Below, piece after piece: positions 53,600-62,795 of a stretch of 64,000 nucleotides of DNA. How positions within the stretch are numbered: the first letter of the stretch is position 1; each line of letters starts with the position of its first letter. The notes beneath the pieces were generated by a model. That model did no database searches. It was not told where the DNA came from and worked only from the letters and a program-made list of their open reading frames with translations. A program made the translations under genes and the position numbers. The stretch lies in NCBI RefSeq assembly GCF_000272475.1, contig NZ_AKFJ01000089.1:35763-99762 (forward strand), written 5' to 3'. The DNA is from Novosphingobium sp. Rr 2-17 (GTDB taxonomy: Bacteria; Pseudomonadota; Alphaproteobacteria; Sphingomonadales; Sphingomonadaceae).

Positions 53600-56500
53600 T
53601 CAGTGGAAGTCATGGCTGCGGATCGGCACGATATCGTCGTCGCCCGGCAGCGTGCGGAATGCCGGCGCCGACAGGGTGCGGCCCTGGTCTGCGCCTCCTG
53701 CGCCCTCCGGATCGCGCGGATCGGGACCGCCCCCGTTCCTGGCGCCATCGCCGCGCCCCGGCGTGACCGCAAAGTCCGTCCGGCCGATCGAGCGCAACAT
53801 CGCATCGTGATCGATGATCCGGTCGCAGATGACGTGGATGATCTCGCCTTCCTTTTGCAGTCTGCCGCGCATCGCGATCATCGAAGACGACATGATCTGC
53901 CGCCGGTAGGTTTCGAAAGTGTTGGGCCACAAGATACCATTGGTGATCCCGGTCTCGTCTTCGATGGTCACGAACAGGACACCTTTGGCCGAACCGGGAC
54001 GCTGGCGCACGAGGATGACGCCGGCGACCTCGACGTTGCGACCGTCGCGCATATGGGCGAGGTCGGCGCAGCGCACGATTTTCATGGCATCAAGCTCGTC
54101 GCGCAGGAAGCCAAGGGGATGTCCGCGTAGCGACAACTGGAGCGCGCGATAGTCCTCCACCACCTCGCGCCCGTCCGTCATCGGCTGCAAGGCGACGGCA
54201 GGTTCAAGTCCTTCAGGCGAGAAATGCGCTTCGCGGGCATCGGCTGCGGCAAACAGCGGCAACGGCGCCTCACCCAGGCCCTTCACCTTCCATAGGCCCT
54301 GGCGACGGCTTTCGGCGATGCAGGCAAAGGCATCGGCTTGCGCCAGCCGCTCGATCGCGGCGCGCGGAACCCCGGCGCGGCGCCAGACTTCTTCGATACT
54401 CTCGAAAGCGGCAGGCCCGCGGGCCGCGACGATAGCGGCGCCATGGACGTTGGCGAGCCCGCGCACTTGGCGGAAACCCAGGCGAACCGCGAGATAACCG
54501 CCGCCAGCGGGCTCGAGGGTGCAGTCCCAGTGGCTGTGGTTGACCGAGACCGGTCGGACCTCGACGCCATGCGCACGAGCATCGCGCACGATCTGAGCCG
54601 GGGCGTAAAAGCCCATCGGCTGGGCATTGAGCAACGCGGCGCAGAACACGTCGGGATGATGGTGCTTCATCCAGCAGCTGGCATAGGCGATCTTGGCGAA
54701 GGACGCCGCATGGCTTTCGGGAAAACCATACGAGCCAAAGCCTTCGATCTGCTTGAAGGTGCGTTCGGCAAAGTCCTGGGGATAGCCGCGCGCGATCATG
54801 CCATTGACGAGCTTGTCGTAGAAGTGGCTGACCCCGCCGGTCAGCTTGAACGTCGCCATGGCGCGGCGCAACTGGTCGGCTTCGACCGCGGTAAAGCCGG
54901 CACCGACGATCGCGACCTTCATCGCCTGTTCCTGGAACAGCGGCACCCCCAGCGTCTTTTCGAGCACCGCGCGCAGTTCGGGCTTGGGATACTGGGGTTT
55001 TTCCTTGCCTTCGCGGCGTCGCAAGTACGGATGCACCATATCGCCCTGGATCGGCCCTGGCCGCACGATCGCGACTTCGATGACAAGATCGTAAAACCGG
55101 GCCGGCTTCATCCGCGGCAGCATCGACATCTGGGCACGGCTTTCGATCTGGAAGGTGCCCAGGGTGTCGGCCTTCTGGATCATCGCATAGACATCGGGAT
55201 CGTCGTCCTGCAGATCGGCCATGCCGACGCGAATTCCCTTGTTCTCTTCCAGCAAGTTGAAGGCGCGGTTCATGCAGCCCAGCATGCCCAGTCCCAGGAC
55301 ATCGACTTTCATGAACTTGAGCGCGTCGATATCGTCCTTGTCCCACTCGATGATCTGGCGGTCTTCCATCCGCGCCGGCTCGATCGGCACCAGGTCGTCA
55401 AGCCGATCTTGCGTCAGCACGAAGCCGCCGGGATGCTGCGAGAGATGACGCGGCGTCCCGATCAGCTGGCGCGACAGCTCGAGCGTCAGACGCAGGCGAT
55501 GGTCGTTGGCATTGAGGTTCAGGCTCTCGATCTGGCCGTCGGTGATGCCATCCATCGACCAGCCCCACACCAGGCCGGTGAGCATCTTGGTGAGATCGCG
55601 CGGCAGGCCCAGCGCCTTGCCGACTTCGGCGACGGCACCCCGGGTGCGGTAGCGAGTGACGACGGCCGTCAGCGCCGAGCGGTGGCGACCGTAGGTTTCG
55701 TAAATCCACTGGATAATCTCTTCGCGCCGCTCGTGTTCGAAATCGACGTCGATATCGGGCGGCTCCTTGCGTTCGCCCGAGACGAAGCGCTCGAACAAGA
55801 GCTCATGCTTGATCGGGTCGATCGAGGTAATGCCGAGCAGAAAACACACACAACTGTTCGCGGCCGACCCCCGACCCTGGCACAAGATCTCGCGCCGACG
55901 GCTTTCGGCGACGATCGCATTGACGGTCAGAAAGTACGGGGCATAGCCGAGCTGGGCGATCAGCCGCAGCTCGTGATCGACTTGCGCTTGATAAGCTGAA
56001 GGCAGGCCAGACGGAAACATCCGGGCGCCGGCCTCGTATGTCAGGGCGGCCAGCGCTGCTTGTGCCGTGCGGCCCGCCATGACTTGCTCATAGGGATACT
56101 GATACTCGATCTCTCCCAGATCGAAGCGGCATTGGGCGGCAATGTCGGCGCTTGCCTGGATCGCATCGGGGAAGGCCGCGAACCGGCGTTCCATTTCCTC
56201 GGGCGACTGCAGGGCGCGGTCCATGAACCGCTCGCGCCGGAAACCGAGCGCATCGATCGTCGTCCTTTCGCGAATGGCCGTCAGCACATCCTGCAGCGGT
56301 CGGCGATCAGGTGCATGATAGAGGACATCGCCGGTCGCCACGCTGCGCACGCCGCAGGCGCGCGCCAAGGTATCGAGGGCATGGAGCCGGGTCTGATCCT
56401 CCGGGCGGCGGCGCAGCGAAAGAGCGCAATAGGCCCGTGCCCCGAACGCGAGGCGAAGTCCGTCCAAGGCAGAGGCGGTGGTTTCGTCGGCCAGGTCGGG

Positions 56501-56872
56501 CAGCAAAATGGCGATCAAGCCATCGGCCTGCGCAGTGACGTCATTCCAACTGAGGATGCAGCGCCCCTTCCCGCCCCGCGTCTTTCCCAGCGACAGCAGG
56601 CGGGTCAGCCGCGACCAGGCAATGCGATCGGTCGGATAAAGCAGCAAGGCACGGCCATCGATCAGATCGACCCGGCTGCCCACGATCATGCGCACGCCGG
56701 TCGTCTTCTGGCCGTCCCAGCCGCGTACGACGCCCGCGACGCTACCACGATCGACCAGGCCCAGCGCCTGGTGACCCAGCAAGCGCGCGGCGGCGAACAG
56801 CTCTTGGGGCGAGGACGCGCCGCGCAGGAAGGAGAAATGGCTGGTCGTCTGCAGCTCGACGTAGCTGGCCAT
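53600..56872 (-). CDS. dnaE2: Error-prone DNA polymerase III alpha subunit DnaE2
   Basis: A 1090-residue C-family polymerase of DnaE2 length. The N-terminal PHP domain ([19 protein letters not shown]) is followed by the polymerase core with [15 protein letters not shown] (catalytic acidic residues), [11 protein letters not shown], the palm motif [10 protein letters not shown] and [19 protein letters not shown]-terminal OB-fold ([16 protein letters not shown]) is present. The start MASYVEL overlaps the imuB stop (ATGA); the open frame upstream is imuB shadow. With ImuA and ImuB it performs SOS-induced mutagenic translesion synthesis. Confidence 0.96.
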   Translation of the reverse strand: MASYVELQTTSHFSFLRGASSPQELFAAARLLGHQALGLVDRGSVAGVVRGWDGQKTTGVRMIVGSRVDLIDGRALLLYPTDRIAWSRLTRLLSLGKTRGGKGRCILSWNDVTAQADGLIAILLPDLADETTASALDGLRLAFGARAYCALSLRRRPEDQTRLHALDTLARACGVRSVATGDVLYHAPDRRPLQDVLTAIRERTTIDALGFRRERFMDRALQSPEEMERRFAAFPDAIQASADIAAQCRFDLGEIEYQYPYEQVMAGRTAQAALAALTYEAGARMFPSGLPSAYQAQVDHELRLIAQLGYAPYFLTVNAIVAESRRREILCQGRGSAANSCVCFLLGITSIDPIKHELLFERFVSGERKEPPDIDVDFEHERREEIIQWIYETYGRHRSALTAVVTRYRTRGAVAEVGKALGLPRDLTKMLTGLVWGWSMDGITDGQIESLNLNANDHRLRLTLELSRQLIGTPRHLSQHPGGFVLTQDRLDDLVPIEPARMEDRQIIEWDKDDIDALKFMKVDVLGLGMLGCMNRAFNLLEENKGIRVGMADLQDDDPDVYAMIQKADTLGTFQIESRAQMSMLPRMKPARFYDLVIEVAIVRPGPIQGDMVHPYLRRREGKEKPQYPKPELRAVLEKTLGVPLFQEQAMKVAIVGAGFTAVEADQLRRAMATFKLTGGVSHFYDKLVNGMIARGYPQDFAERTFKQIEGFGSYGFPESHAASFAKIAYASCWMKHHHPDVFCAALLNAQPMGFYAPAQIVRDARAHGVEVRPVSVNHSHWDCTLEPAGGGYLAVRLGFRQVRGLANVHGAAIVAARGPAAFESIEEVWRRAGVPRAAIERLAQADAFACIAESRRQGLWKVKGLGEAPLPLFAAADAREAHFSPEGLEPAVALQPMTDGREVVEDYRALQLSLRGHPLGFLRDELDAMKIVRCADLAHMRDGRNVEVAGVILVRQRPGSAKGVLFVTIEDETGITNGILWPNTFETYRRQIMSSSMIAMRGRLQKEGEIIHVICDRIIDHDAMLRSIGRTDFAVTPGRGDGARNGGGPDPRDPEGAGGADQGRTLSAPAFRTLPGDDDIVPIRSHDFH

Positions 56873-58710
56873 CACCCGAACATCCCATGCATGTACCAGC
56901 TCAAATCGCCGGTCGTCGCCTCGACCCCATCGCCTCGCCGAAAGATCCAGAAGCGCGCCCCGCCTTCCGCCTCGACGCGGAAGTAGTCGCGTACCGCCCA
57001 CATCTCGCGCACCGACCGCCACCATTCGCCATGGATGCGCTCGGGACCGTCGCCGCCCACGACACGGTACTGCGTGCCTCGCCAGACGAAGCGGCGCGGC
57101 GGGTGGTCGGGCAGCAAGGCGATGACCTGGGACAAGGGTTCCGGACGATGCAGCAGACGCACAGGCCGCTTCCAAGCCGGCCAACCCGGCGCGGAGGCCA
57201 GCGGCCCCACTTTGCGGACGCCACGCTCGGGCACATCGCTTTCCAGGCTGCCGACCCGGAAGATCGCTCGCGAGCCGATCCGCCCACTGAGCTGGTCGAC
57301 GAGCGGCGCGATGTCGCTCAGGTGCTCGCTGGGGACCAACGACGCCCCTAGCAGTTCGGCTCCCAGTGGTTCGACCCGAGGCACGCTCAACGTCATTGCC
57401 TCTATTCCCAGACCCGGATCGATCCGCTCGATCCGCATCGCGAACATCCGTTTGAGGTGGCCGGGGTCACGGGTGGCGCGAGCCGTGCCGATCGCAATGC
57501 GCTGCGCACCGCCATCGACGACGCTGCAGGTGATGGCACCCTGGCGCAAGCCTAGCCCCCGCCTTTGCAGAACCTCGACGATATCGTCGACAAGATCGCC
57601 GATGACCCGGGCGATGGCGTCGACTGTGCCGATCGGCTCGAGTAGCCGCCGCTCGGCAAGCGGAGTCTCGAAAGCAACGATCGGAACGATGGGTTCGGCA
57701 ACGGCGCCGGTCGCCTGATCGAGCCGTTCGATGGCGGCCAGACCCAAACGCCGCGCCAAGGGGCCGCGCGGCATGCGATAGAGATCACCGATCCGCTCGA
57801 TGCCAAACCGCGCAGCCGCTACCCGCGCCTTTGGCTCGAGGCGCAGCGCGGACAATGGCAGCTCGGCCAACGCCTGGGCTTGAGCGCCGGCAGGGACGAT
57901 CGTGATCGAGCGCCCCGAATAGCGCGCCAGTGCATGCGCCGCGCCCGGGGTGTCGGCAATCGCGATCGATGCGCAAAAGCCCAGGCGTCGCAGAAAGCCC
58001 AAAACGCGGGCGCAGAAACGCGGCTCGCCCCCGAACAGATGCGTCGTTCCGGTCAGATCCAGCCACAGACCGTCGGGTGGACAAACGCTTGCGGTCGGCG
58101 TCCAATGCGAAAGGGCGTGCAAAGCGAGACGCTCAAGCCAGGCTCTGTCACGGTCAGGATCAGCGTCGCGCACGTCGATGTCGGCAACCAGCGCCCGTGC
58201 CTGCGCTGCGGCCATGCCGGGGTGCAAGCCAAGGTCCAGCGCCAGCGGGCACGCGGCGGTTACGACATCGCGTTGGCCGATATGCGCAACCAGGATTGTC
58301 GGTCGCCCGCCTGCGATGGGCCGGGTCGCTATCGTTGCCATCGAAGACGAACGCGCTTCGTCCGGGGGCATGGGCTTGAACGGATGCTCGGCGGCCTCGC
58401 TGCGCCGCCCCATTTCACGCATGGTGGGGCGCTGATGAGCGGGCAAGCGCTCGATATCCGCAGGCGACGGGCGCTGTCCCATCCCTTCCCCCCGCGCCCA
58501 GCGTGCGCCCGGCCGCCAACCGCCGCCGCGCGGCACCGAGCAGGCACCGGGATCGTCATCGATGGCAACCCGCAAGACGCCAGCTCTTCGGTCCGCCACG
58601 ACGACGTCGGCGCGAGACCCAGTTGTCTCAGGCGGCGTGGCTGGTCGCTCTGACCGGCGCAACCGCTCGATCGCGAGTTGCGGCAGGCATAGCGAGGCGA
58701 CCCGTGGCAT
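56872..58710 (-). CDS. imuB: ImuB, Y-family polymerase-like accessory protein
   Basis: A 612-residue DinB/UmuC-superfamily protein of the ImuB type. It begins [18 protein letters not shown] and continues with [34 protein letters not shown] and a ImuB-specific C-terminus ([32 protein letters not shown]). ImuB proteins lack active-site acidic residues and act as a hub joining the beta clamp, DnaE2 and ImuA. The ATG at 58710 has GGAGG six bases upstream. The gene overlaps the end of imuA by about 83 bases and dnaE2 by a few bases, so the cassette is tightly coupled. Confidence 0.94.
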   Translation of the reverse strand: MPRVASLCLPQLAIERLRRSERPATPPETTGSRADVVVADRRAGVLRVAIDDDPGACSVPRGGGWRPGARWARGEGMGQRPSPADIERLPAHQRPTMREMGRRSEAAEHPFKPMPPDEARSSSMATIATRPIAGGRPTILVAHIGQRDVVTAACPLALDLGLHPGMAAAQARALVADIDVRDADPDRDRAWLERLALHALSHWTPTASVCPPDGLWLDLTGTTHLFGGEPRFCARVLGFLRRLGFCASIAIADTPGAAHALARYSGRSITIVPAGAQAQALAELPLSALRLEPKARVAAARFGIERIGDLYRMPRGPLARRLGLAAIERLDQATGAVAEPIVPIVAFETPLAERRLLEPIGTVDAIARVIGDLVDDIVEVLQRRGLGLRQGAITCSVVDGGAQRIAIGTARATRDPGHLKRMFAMRIERIDPGLGIEAMTLSVPRVEPLGAELLGASLVPSEHLSDIAPLVDQLSGRIGSRAIFRVGSLESDVPERGVRKVGPLASAPGWPAWKRPVRLLHRPEPLSQVIALLPDHPPRRFVWRGTQYRVVGGDGPERIHGEWWRSVREMWAVRDYFRVEAEGGARFWIFRRGDGVEATTGDLSWYMHGMFG

Positions 58711-59467
58711 CACACGCCTCCAGTTCGAGGAAAAAAGGAGCGCCGCCGCGCTGGCGAACCAGCTCTACGTTCCAGTGCGCGCTGCTCAGGCCAGCGTGGG
58801 CCAGGCCGGCGTGGCCCAGGCCGGCCTGAGCCAGCGGCTGGGACGGCGCGCAGCCAATCCGCCAGCGTGTCATGGCACAGGAGGGCTGCGACAAAGGACA
58901 CCGCCCCCGGGCGCGATAGCGCTTGTAAAGCAGCATCGGTGTCCTGCTATCGGATGCGGCCAATTGCAACCGGCGCGTCATGGTCATGTCGGCCGACCTC
59001 ACTTCCGCGACAACGCAAACCAGCGAGCCATCGCGCAAGGCATCTTCGGCAGCTGCAAGGACCTCGGCATCCTTGGCCCCTTGCGCATAGAAAATGCGGT
59101 TCGGCCCCAGACCCGCCTGCTCGAGGCCCGGCGCGTATAGGTCAAACCGCGTGAGCGCCCACAAGACTTGGGCCCCCGCGCCTGCGGCAAAACGGGCGGC
59201 GATGCCTGCTACAAAAAGCGTTGCGGCAGCATCGTCGGCAAGGCTGGGCGAAGCAGCCGCGATCTCGTGAAGGCCGTCGCTGCCAAGACCGCGATCCGCA
59301 AGGCTTTCATCGACTGAGGCAATGCCAAACGGCAGAACGGGTGCGCGTTCCTCGCGAACAACGGCGACTTGCGCGCGAAGCGTGGCGAGCGACACGGATT
59401 GTGTCGGAGCCGATGAGGCCTTTGCTGGCGAAGGGGACACGATGGGCATAAAACAGGAACGACTCAT
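58628..59467 (-). CDS. imuA: ImuA, RecA-like SOS mutagenesis accessory protein
   Basis: A 279-residue ImuA protein (SulA/RecA-like fold) with LPFGIASVDESLADRGLGSDGLHEI, QVLWALTRFDLYAPGLEQAGL and RRLQLAASDSRTPMLLYK. ImuA binds RecA and ImuB and is required for ImuB/DnaE2 mutagenesis. AAAGGAAC just before the ATG at 59467 supports this start over MPIVSP six codons later. A LexA box abuts the gene. Near the C-terminus three tandem pentapeptides of the form x-A-G-L are encoded by 15-bp repeats. The gene runs well into the imuB start. Confidence 0.93.
   Translation of the reverse strand: MSRSCFMPIVSPSPAKASSAPTQSVSLATLRAQVAVVREERAPVLPFGIASVDESLADRGLGSDGLHEIAAASPSLADDAAATLFVAGIAARFAAGAGAQVLWALTRFDLYAPGLEQAGLGPNRIFYAQGAKDAEVLAAAEDALRDGSLVCVVAEVRSADMTMTRRLQLAASDSRTPMLLYKRYRARGRCPLSQPSCAMTRWRIGCAPSQPLAQAGLGHAGLAHAGLSSAHWNVELVRQRGGAPFFLELEACDATGRLAMPAATRDRAVAPVRATSHAA
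58787..58831. repeat. Three imperfect 15-bp tandem repeats within imuA
   Basis: The units at 58787-58801, 58802-58816 and 58817-58831 all begin CAGGCC and differ by a few bases. On the minus strand they encode the pentapeptide series read as QAGLGHAGLAHAGL in ImuA, so the repeat changes protein length without a frameshift. Confidence 0.75.
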
Positions 59468-59469
59468 TT

Positions 59470-59484
59470 GTTCCTTTTATGTTC
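59470..59484 (-). promoter_or_regulatory. LexA (SOS) box of the imuA-imuB-dnaE2 operon
   Basis: GTTC-N7-GTTC is present exactly (GTTC at 59470-59473 and 59481-59484), the direct-repeat LexA box of alphaproteobacteria. It ends two bases from the imuA start codon and contains the AAAGGAAC ribosome site, so LexA binding would overlap the very start of the gene. Confidence 0.85.
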
Positions 59485-59653
59485 TCCTGTAACCGCTCGC
59501 TCGTCAAGCGCGATGAACTCTAGAACAAGTTCCGATCCGATTGCATCGGCTCGATTGCTCAAGTCTTTTGTTGCGCCGCGTTTTCCGAGTCAGCAGATGA
59601 TTCCACCTGCTTCGAAAACGCTCTGAACGACTGAGCGGCTGATGCCGGTAGCA
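59485..59653. other. Upstream region of imuA without a gene
   Basis: This spacer carries the promoter side of the imu operon and leads into transposon remnants. No frame shows protein features. Confidence 0.4.
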
Positions 59654-59803
59654 TCATGCGACGGGGCTGAAGCCATCCTTGTGGGTATGTGCCTCCAGAT
59701 AACGCATGATGACGTCATCGGCGATGTTGCCGGAAGTGGTCGAGAAGTAGCCGCATTGCCAGAAGCGCCGTGAACCTCGCCGGGATTGTCGGAGGCTACA
59801 ATT
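59654..59803 (-). pseudogene. 3' remnant of an IS200/IS605-type transposase (tnpA)
   Basis: Read on the minus strand, this stretch encodes RRFWQCGYFSTTSGN followed by IADDVIMRYLEAHTH and a stop. It matches the C-terminal part of IS200/IS605 family TnpA proteins, which typically read FWQRGYF...ADVIRRYIE. About two thirds of the usual protein is missing on the 5' side, where the sequence runs into an IS3-type fragment on the other strand. The remnant is non-functional. Confidence 0.65.
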
Positions 59804-59823
59804 TCTGAGAATTCTGAGCCGTT

Positions 59824-59913
59824 ATGAGCAAGACCTCGGACAAATTTTCACCCGAGGTTCGCGCCCGTGCGGTGCGGATGATCTTGGATCACGAGGCGGA
59901 TTATCCGTTGTAA
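59824..59913 (+). pseudogene. 5' remnant of an IS3-family transposase orfA
   Basis: MSKTSDKFSPEVRARAVRMI followed by LDHEADYPL and a stop. The first 25 residues are the familiar start of IS3-family OrfA (helix-turn-helix) proteins, which normally continue for about 60 more residues. Similarity ends after LDHEA, so the rest was lost at about 59897, near the terminator of the RTX gene. Confidence 0.7.
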
Positions 59914-59920
59914 GGTATAT

Positions 59921-59949
59921 GCAAAAAGAGCGACCTTTCTTGGTCGCTC
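59921..59949 (-). terminator. Rho-independent terminator of the RTX protein gene
   Basis: GAGCGACC (59928-59935) and GGTCGCTC (59942-59949) form a perfect 8-bp stem with a 6-base loop. On the minus strand the stem is followed by TTTTTGC. It lies 70 bases past the stop of the minus-strand RTX gene. Confidence 0.85.
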
Positions 59950-60018
59950 ATAATTAAGTATATCCGATAAAGTATAGTTTGATGGCAGTGTTTACTGCGC
60001 CTAAAAATCGTTCTTAAA

Positions 60019-60504
60019 CTACACCGTGCCGTAGAAGTGATAGTCGTCAGTGGTCAGAGCCAGTCCCGTTTTTGACGAGATGTAGATGGTTTGCGAATAT
60101 GATGTGGTGGAGTCGGTGAGCGTGTACTTGTAGATAACGGTACCGTCCCCAATGGACTGCATGCCGGTAACGGTAAAGGTCGAATCCGCTCCGAAGCCGT
60201 AGAACACGAGATTGTCACCCGAGGCCACGCCACCGCCGTCGAAATCGAAGACTTTGTCGTAAGTGGTGCCATCCGACGAAAGATCGGACGGGCTCCATAG
60301 GAAAGTATCACTTCCGCCGCCGCCAAACATGAAGTCGTTGCCCTTGCCGCCGGTCAGGACATCGCTCTCCGAACTGCCGTGCATGTTGTCGCTGCCTGAA
60401 CCACCGGCAAGTTGAGAGAGTGCGGTCAGTGCAACAATGACGTCGCCACCAGTCGTCCCCCCAACGTAAGTAGAGGCACCTAATCCATAAATCGAATCTG
60501 GCAT
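60019..60504 (-). CDS. Small RTX-type calcium-binding repeat protein
   Basis: A 161-residue protein with RTX nonapeptide-like repeats at about residues 33-68: GGSGSDNMHG, SDVLTGGKGNDFMFGGGGSD and TFLW. The C-terminal half is beta-rich and Thr/Ser-rich with a terminal hydrophobic patch, as in type I secreted proteins; there is no N-terminal signal. TAGGAG precedes the ATG, and a good terminator follows, so the gene looks functional. It is shorter than typical RTX proteins and lacks a catalytic domain. No ABC/MFP secretion genes are nearby. The composition is AT-richer than the core genes, suggesting transfer. Confidence 0.8.
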   Translation of the reverse strand: MPDSIYGLGASTYVGGTTGGDVIVALTALSQLAGGSGSDNMHGSSESDVLTGGKGNDFMFGGGGSDTFLWSPSDLSSDGTTYDKVFDFDGGGVASGDNLVFYGFGADSTFTVTGMQSIGDGTVIYKYTLTDSTTSYSQTIYISSKTGLALTTDDYHFYGTV

Positions 60505-61112
60505 CGCTTTACACTCCTAATGCGACCTAAGTTTGATTGATAGAATTTAGGTCAAGGCAAATATCGGATAATATTTAATCAAAAAGACGTCAATATGCGT
60601 GGAAATACGCATAAATGCTCTATTTCTGATTTATAATGCAGAATTTAATTAGATGATACTGTTCAATCTAAGTTTTTTCAGCCCATAACAGCACTGTTAT
60701 GAAGGTATCTAAAAGTATTTATATTTTTTACTCTATTTTATCTTTCATCAAGCTGTAGGTTCCGAGATGAGAGCCCGATCTGAAATTTGTCGAGCGACAC
60801 CAATATGTTGTGTTTCATCCGTCTTTGCGAAGATATGACGGATCGTGAATGGGCGGTCCGGGCCCGGCGACGGAAAAGAACTCGCCCTTGTGGTTGAGCG
60901 CGTGCTGCTTGGTCTTGCCGAAAAAGATGCCCGCTGCTTGTCACGCAGGAAGGCCGGCTCCCAATAAGAAGAGGTCAGCGTGGCGACGAGGCCGATAATT
61001 CTCGATTGCTCATTATTTTTTCAGCGACCGATGAGGGAACGGTCGACTGCTTCATCTTAGCTTGCAACCGAACCAAATCGCAGCGCGCGAAGAACAGGTC
61101 ATGTGAGCGACG
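60505..61112. other. AT-rich spacer with decayed coding sequence
   Basis: The first 250 bases are strongly AT-rich and hold the promoter side of the RTX gene. The right part holds a frameshifted monooxygenase remnant and the upstream region of the sigma factor gene. No intact gene is seen. Confidence 0.6.
60815..60990 (-). pseudogene. Remnant of an LLM-class flavin monooxygenase (NtaA/SnaA type)
   Basis: On the minus strand the sequence encodes SSYWEPAFLRDKQ and then, one frame over, GIFFGKTKQHALNHKGEFF and SVAGPGPP before a stop. Intact NtaA/SnaA-type enzymes have SW...AFLRDK...HALNHKGxFFSVRGPLN at this place, so the piece is a frameshifted internal fragment of about 55 codons. Both ends are lost. 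The original enzyme would be a two-component desulphurisation or chelator monooxygenase; that is known only at family level. Confidence 0.55.
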
Positions 61113-61631
61113 ATGTCCCAATGTGATCCTGCAGACCCCGGAGGCGAGATTGGTTTGGTGCTGGCGCGTCTTTCGCCGGCGGTTGAGGATTTTTTCGCAC
61201 GTCGCGTGGGTTCGAGGATCGAAGCTGAGGATCTGACCCAGGAAGTCATGTCACGCATCCTCAAACGGGCAACAGGTAGCCCGATCGCCAATGTGGAAGG
61301 CTATGTATTCCAGGCAGCCGCAAATCTGCTTCGGGAATACGGGCGGCAGCGAACCATGCGCAGTTCGGCACATCTGATCGAGCTTGGCCCTGAATTTTCT
61401 TCCGATCAGGATGTCCGCACGCCAGAGCGTATCGCGTTGGGGCGTGACGCGCTGCGACGCGTAGTAACGGCATTGTACGAACTGCCCGAGCGAACCCGCA
61501 ACGTCTTCGTCCTCAATCGCTTCGAGGGGATGACGGCGCCCGAAATAGCCGAGCGGCTGGGCATTTCCGTTTCAGCGGTCGAAAAGCAGATGATGCGAGC
61601 GCTGGCGCATCTAAGGGGTTCTCAACAATGA
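61113..61631 (+). CDS. fecI: ECF sigma factor, FecI-like
   Basis: A 172-residue ECF sigma factor. Region 2 (about 15-80) has FFARRVGSRIEAEDLTQEVM and NVEGYVFQAAANLLREYGR. Region 4 (about 110-168) has LYELPERTRNVFVLNRFEG and the helix-turn-helix APEIAERLGISVSAVEKQM. It overlaps the fecR gene by four bases and is followed by a receptor with a signalling domain. This is the three-gene unit in which ligand binding at the outer membrane activates the sigma factor. Confidence 0.93.
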   Translation: MSQCDPADPGGEIGLVLARLSPAVEDFFARRVGSRIEAEDLTQEVMSRILKRATGSPIANVEGYVFQAAANLLREYGRQRTMRSSAHLIELGPEFSSDQDVRTPERIALGRDALRRVVTALYELPERTRNVFVLNRFEGMTAPEIAERLGISVSAVEKQMMRALAHLRGSQQ

Positions 61632-62689
61632 AACTCCGGCTTTGGAAAAATCCGGTGTCACCGCCGGACGATGTCGAGATAGCCGCCGAATGGTGGTTTG
61701 CGCGCAGGTCGTTGCAAACCCTGTCCAGTGCAAATGCCGGAGCGTTCCAGGCCTGGCATGCCGAGCCTGCCAACGCCGCTGCTTATGCGAAGGTCGAGGA
61801 GCTTTACCAGGACATCGGAATCCTCGCGGTGGAGCCCGAAGTGCTCGATCTTAGGACTCAGGCTCTCAAGGCTTCGCCTGCGCAGGGACGGAAATGGCCG
61901 AGCCGCTTCGCTGGCGTCGGTCTGGCTCTCACGGGCTGGCTTGCGATCGTGGGGGTGGCATCGCTGTTGCTGCCGGAAAAGGGGGGGCTGCGGCAATCCG
62001 CGCCGGCATTGGCAGACGGCAAATCCTATGAGACGAGGCTAGGGGAACGCCGCAAGATCCGGCTGGATGACGGCACAATCGTATCGATGAACACCGACTC
62101 GCGGCTGGAAGTGAACTACAGTTCTGCGCGCCGCGATGTCCGGCTATTGCGTGGCGAGGCGAAGTTCACGGTCGCGCATAGCGTCACATGGCCCTTTGTG
62201 GTCAGCGTGGGCGATCGTCGTGTCACGGCGACGGGAACGGTGTTCAATGTGCGTAAGGATGGCAAGGCCATCCGGGTGACACTGGTCGAAGGTGGTGTCC
62301 GCGTAAATCCTTCGCATCCAGGGCCACTGGTGAGGATTTTGCCCGCGCTCGAAGAAGAACGCCTTTCGCCGGGCGAGCAGCTATCGGCTCTCGAAGGCCA
62401 TGAGAAGGGCATGATAGAAGCTGCCGACGTTCAACACGTCACGAGCTGGGAATCCGGCCAATTGACGTTTCGCGATGACACGCTGGCATCCGCTGCTGCC
62501 GAGATCAATCGCTACAACGCGACCAAAATCCTGGTCGTGGACCCTCGCGTTTCGGCGTTGAAACTCAGCGGCGTATTCAGCGCGGACCAGCCGGAGAACT
62601 TTCTGGCGGCTGTGACGGCATTTTATCCGATCGAGGCGCGCAAGCGTTCGGAATCCGTCACCGAACTGACTTGGCGCCACGGCCATTAA
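61628..62689 (+). CDS. fecR: FecR-type anti-sigma regulator
   Basis: A 353-residue FecR protein. Residues about 15-70 form the cytoplasmic N-terminal domain (EIAAEWWFARRSL, FQAWHAEPANAAAY). One membrane helix lies about 97-116 (GVGLALTGWLAIVGVASLLL). The periplasmic FecR domain has GERRKIRLDDGTIVSMNTDS and VSVGDRRVTATGTVFNVR. It passes the signal from the receptor to FecI. The start overlaps the sigma factor stop (ATGA). Confidence 0.93.
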   Translation: MKLRLWKNPVSPPDDVEIAAEWWFARRSLQTLSSANAGAFQAWHAEPANAAAYAKVEELYQDIGILAVEPEVLDLRTQALKASPAQGRKWPSRFAGVGLALTGWLAIVGVASLLLPEKGGLRQSAPALADGKSYETRLGERRKIRLDDGTIVSMNTDSRLEVNYSSARRDVRLLRGEAKFTVAHSVTWPFVVSVGDRRVTATGTVFNVRKDGKAIRVTLVEGGVRVNPSHPGPLVRILPALEEERLSPGEQLSALEGHEKGMIEAADVQHVTSWESGQLTFRDDTLASAAAEINRYNATKILVVDPRVSALKLSGVFSADQPENFLAAVTAFYPIEARKRSESVTELTWRHGH

Positions 62690-62795
62690 ATTTTTTTGCC
62701 GATGCAGATGATGGGCGTTGATCGACATTCATCTGAACACGCGAACGATCAAGAAAAGCGGCTGCGATAAAGAGCCGTATAAAATGGAGGGGGTT

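Noticed and set aside
54338..55999. 553-codon open frame on the plus strand
   Set aside because: It is antisense to dnaE2, where polymerase motifs are unambiguous.
60738..60944. 68-codon minus-strand open frame
   Set aside because: It is an out-of-frame reading of the decayed monooxygenase remnant and AT-rich spacer, without a ribosome site.
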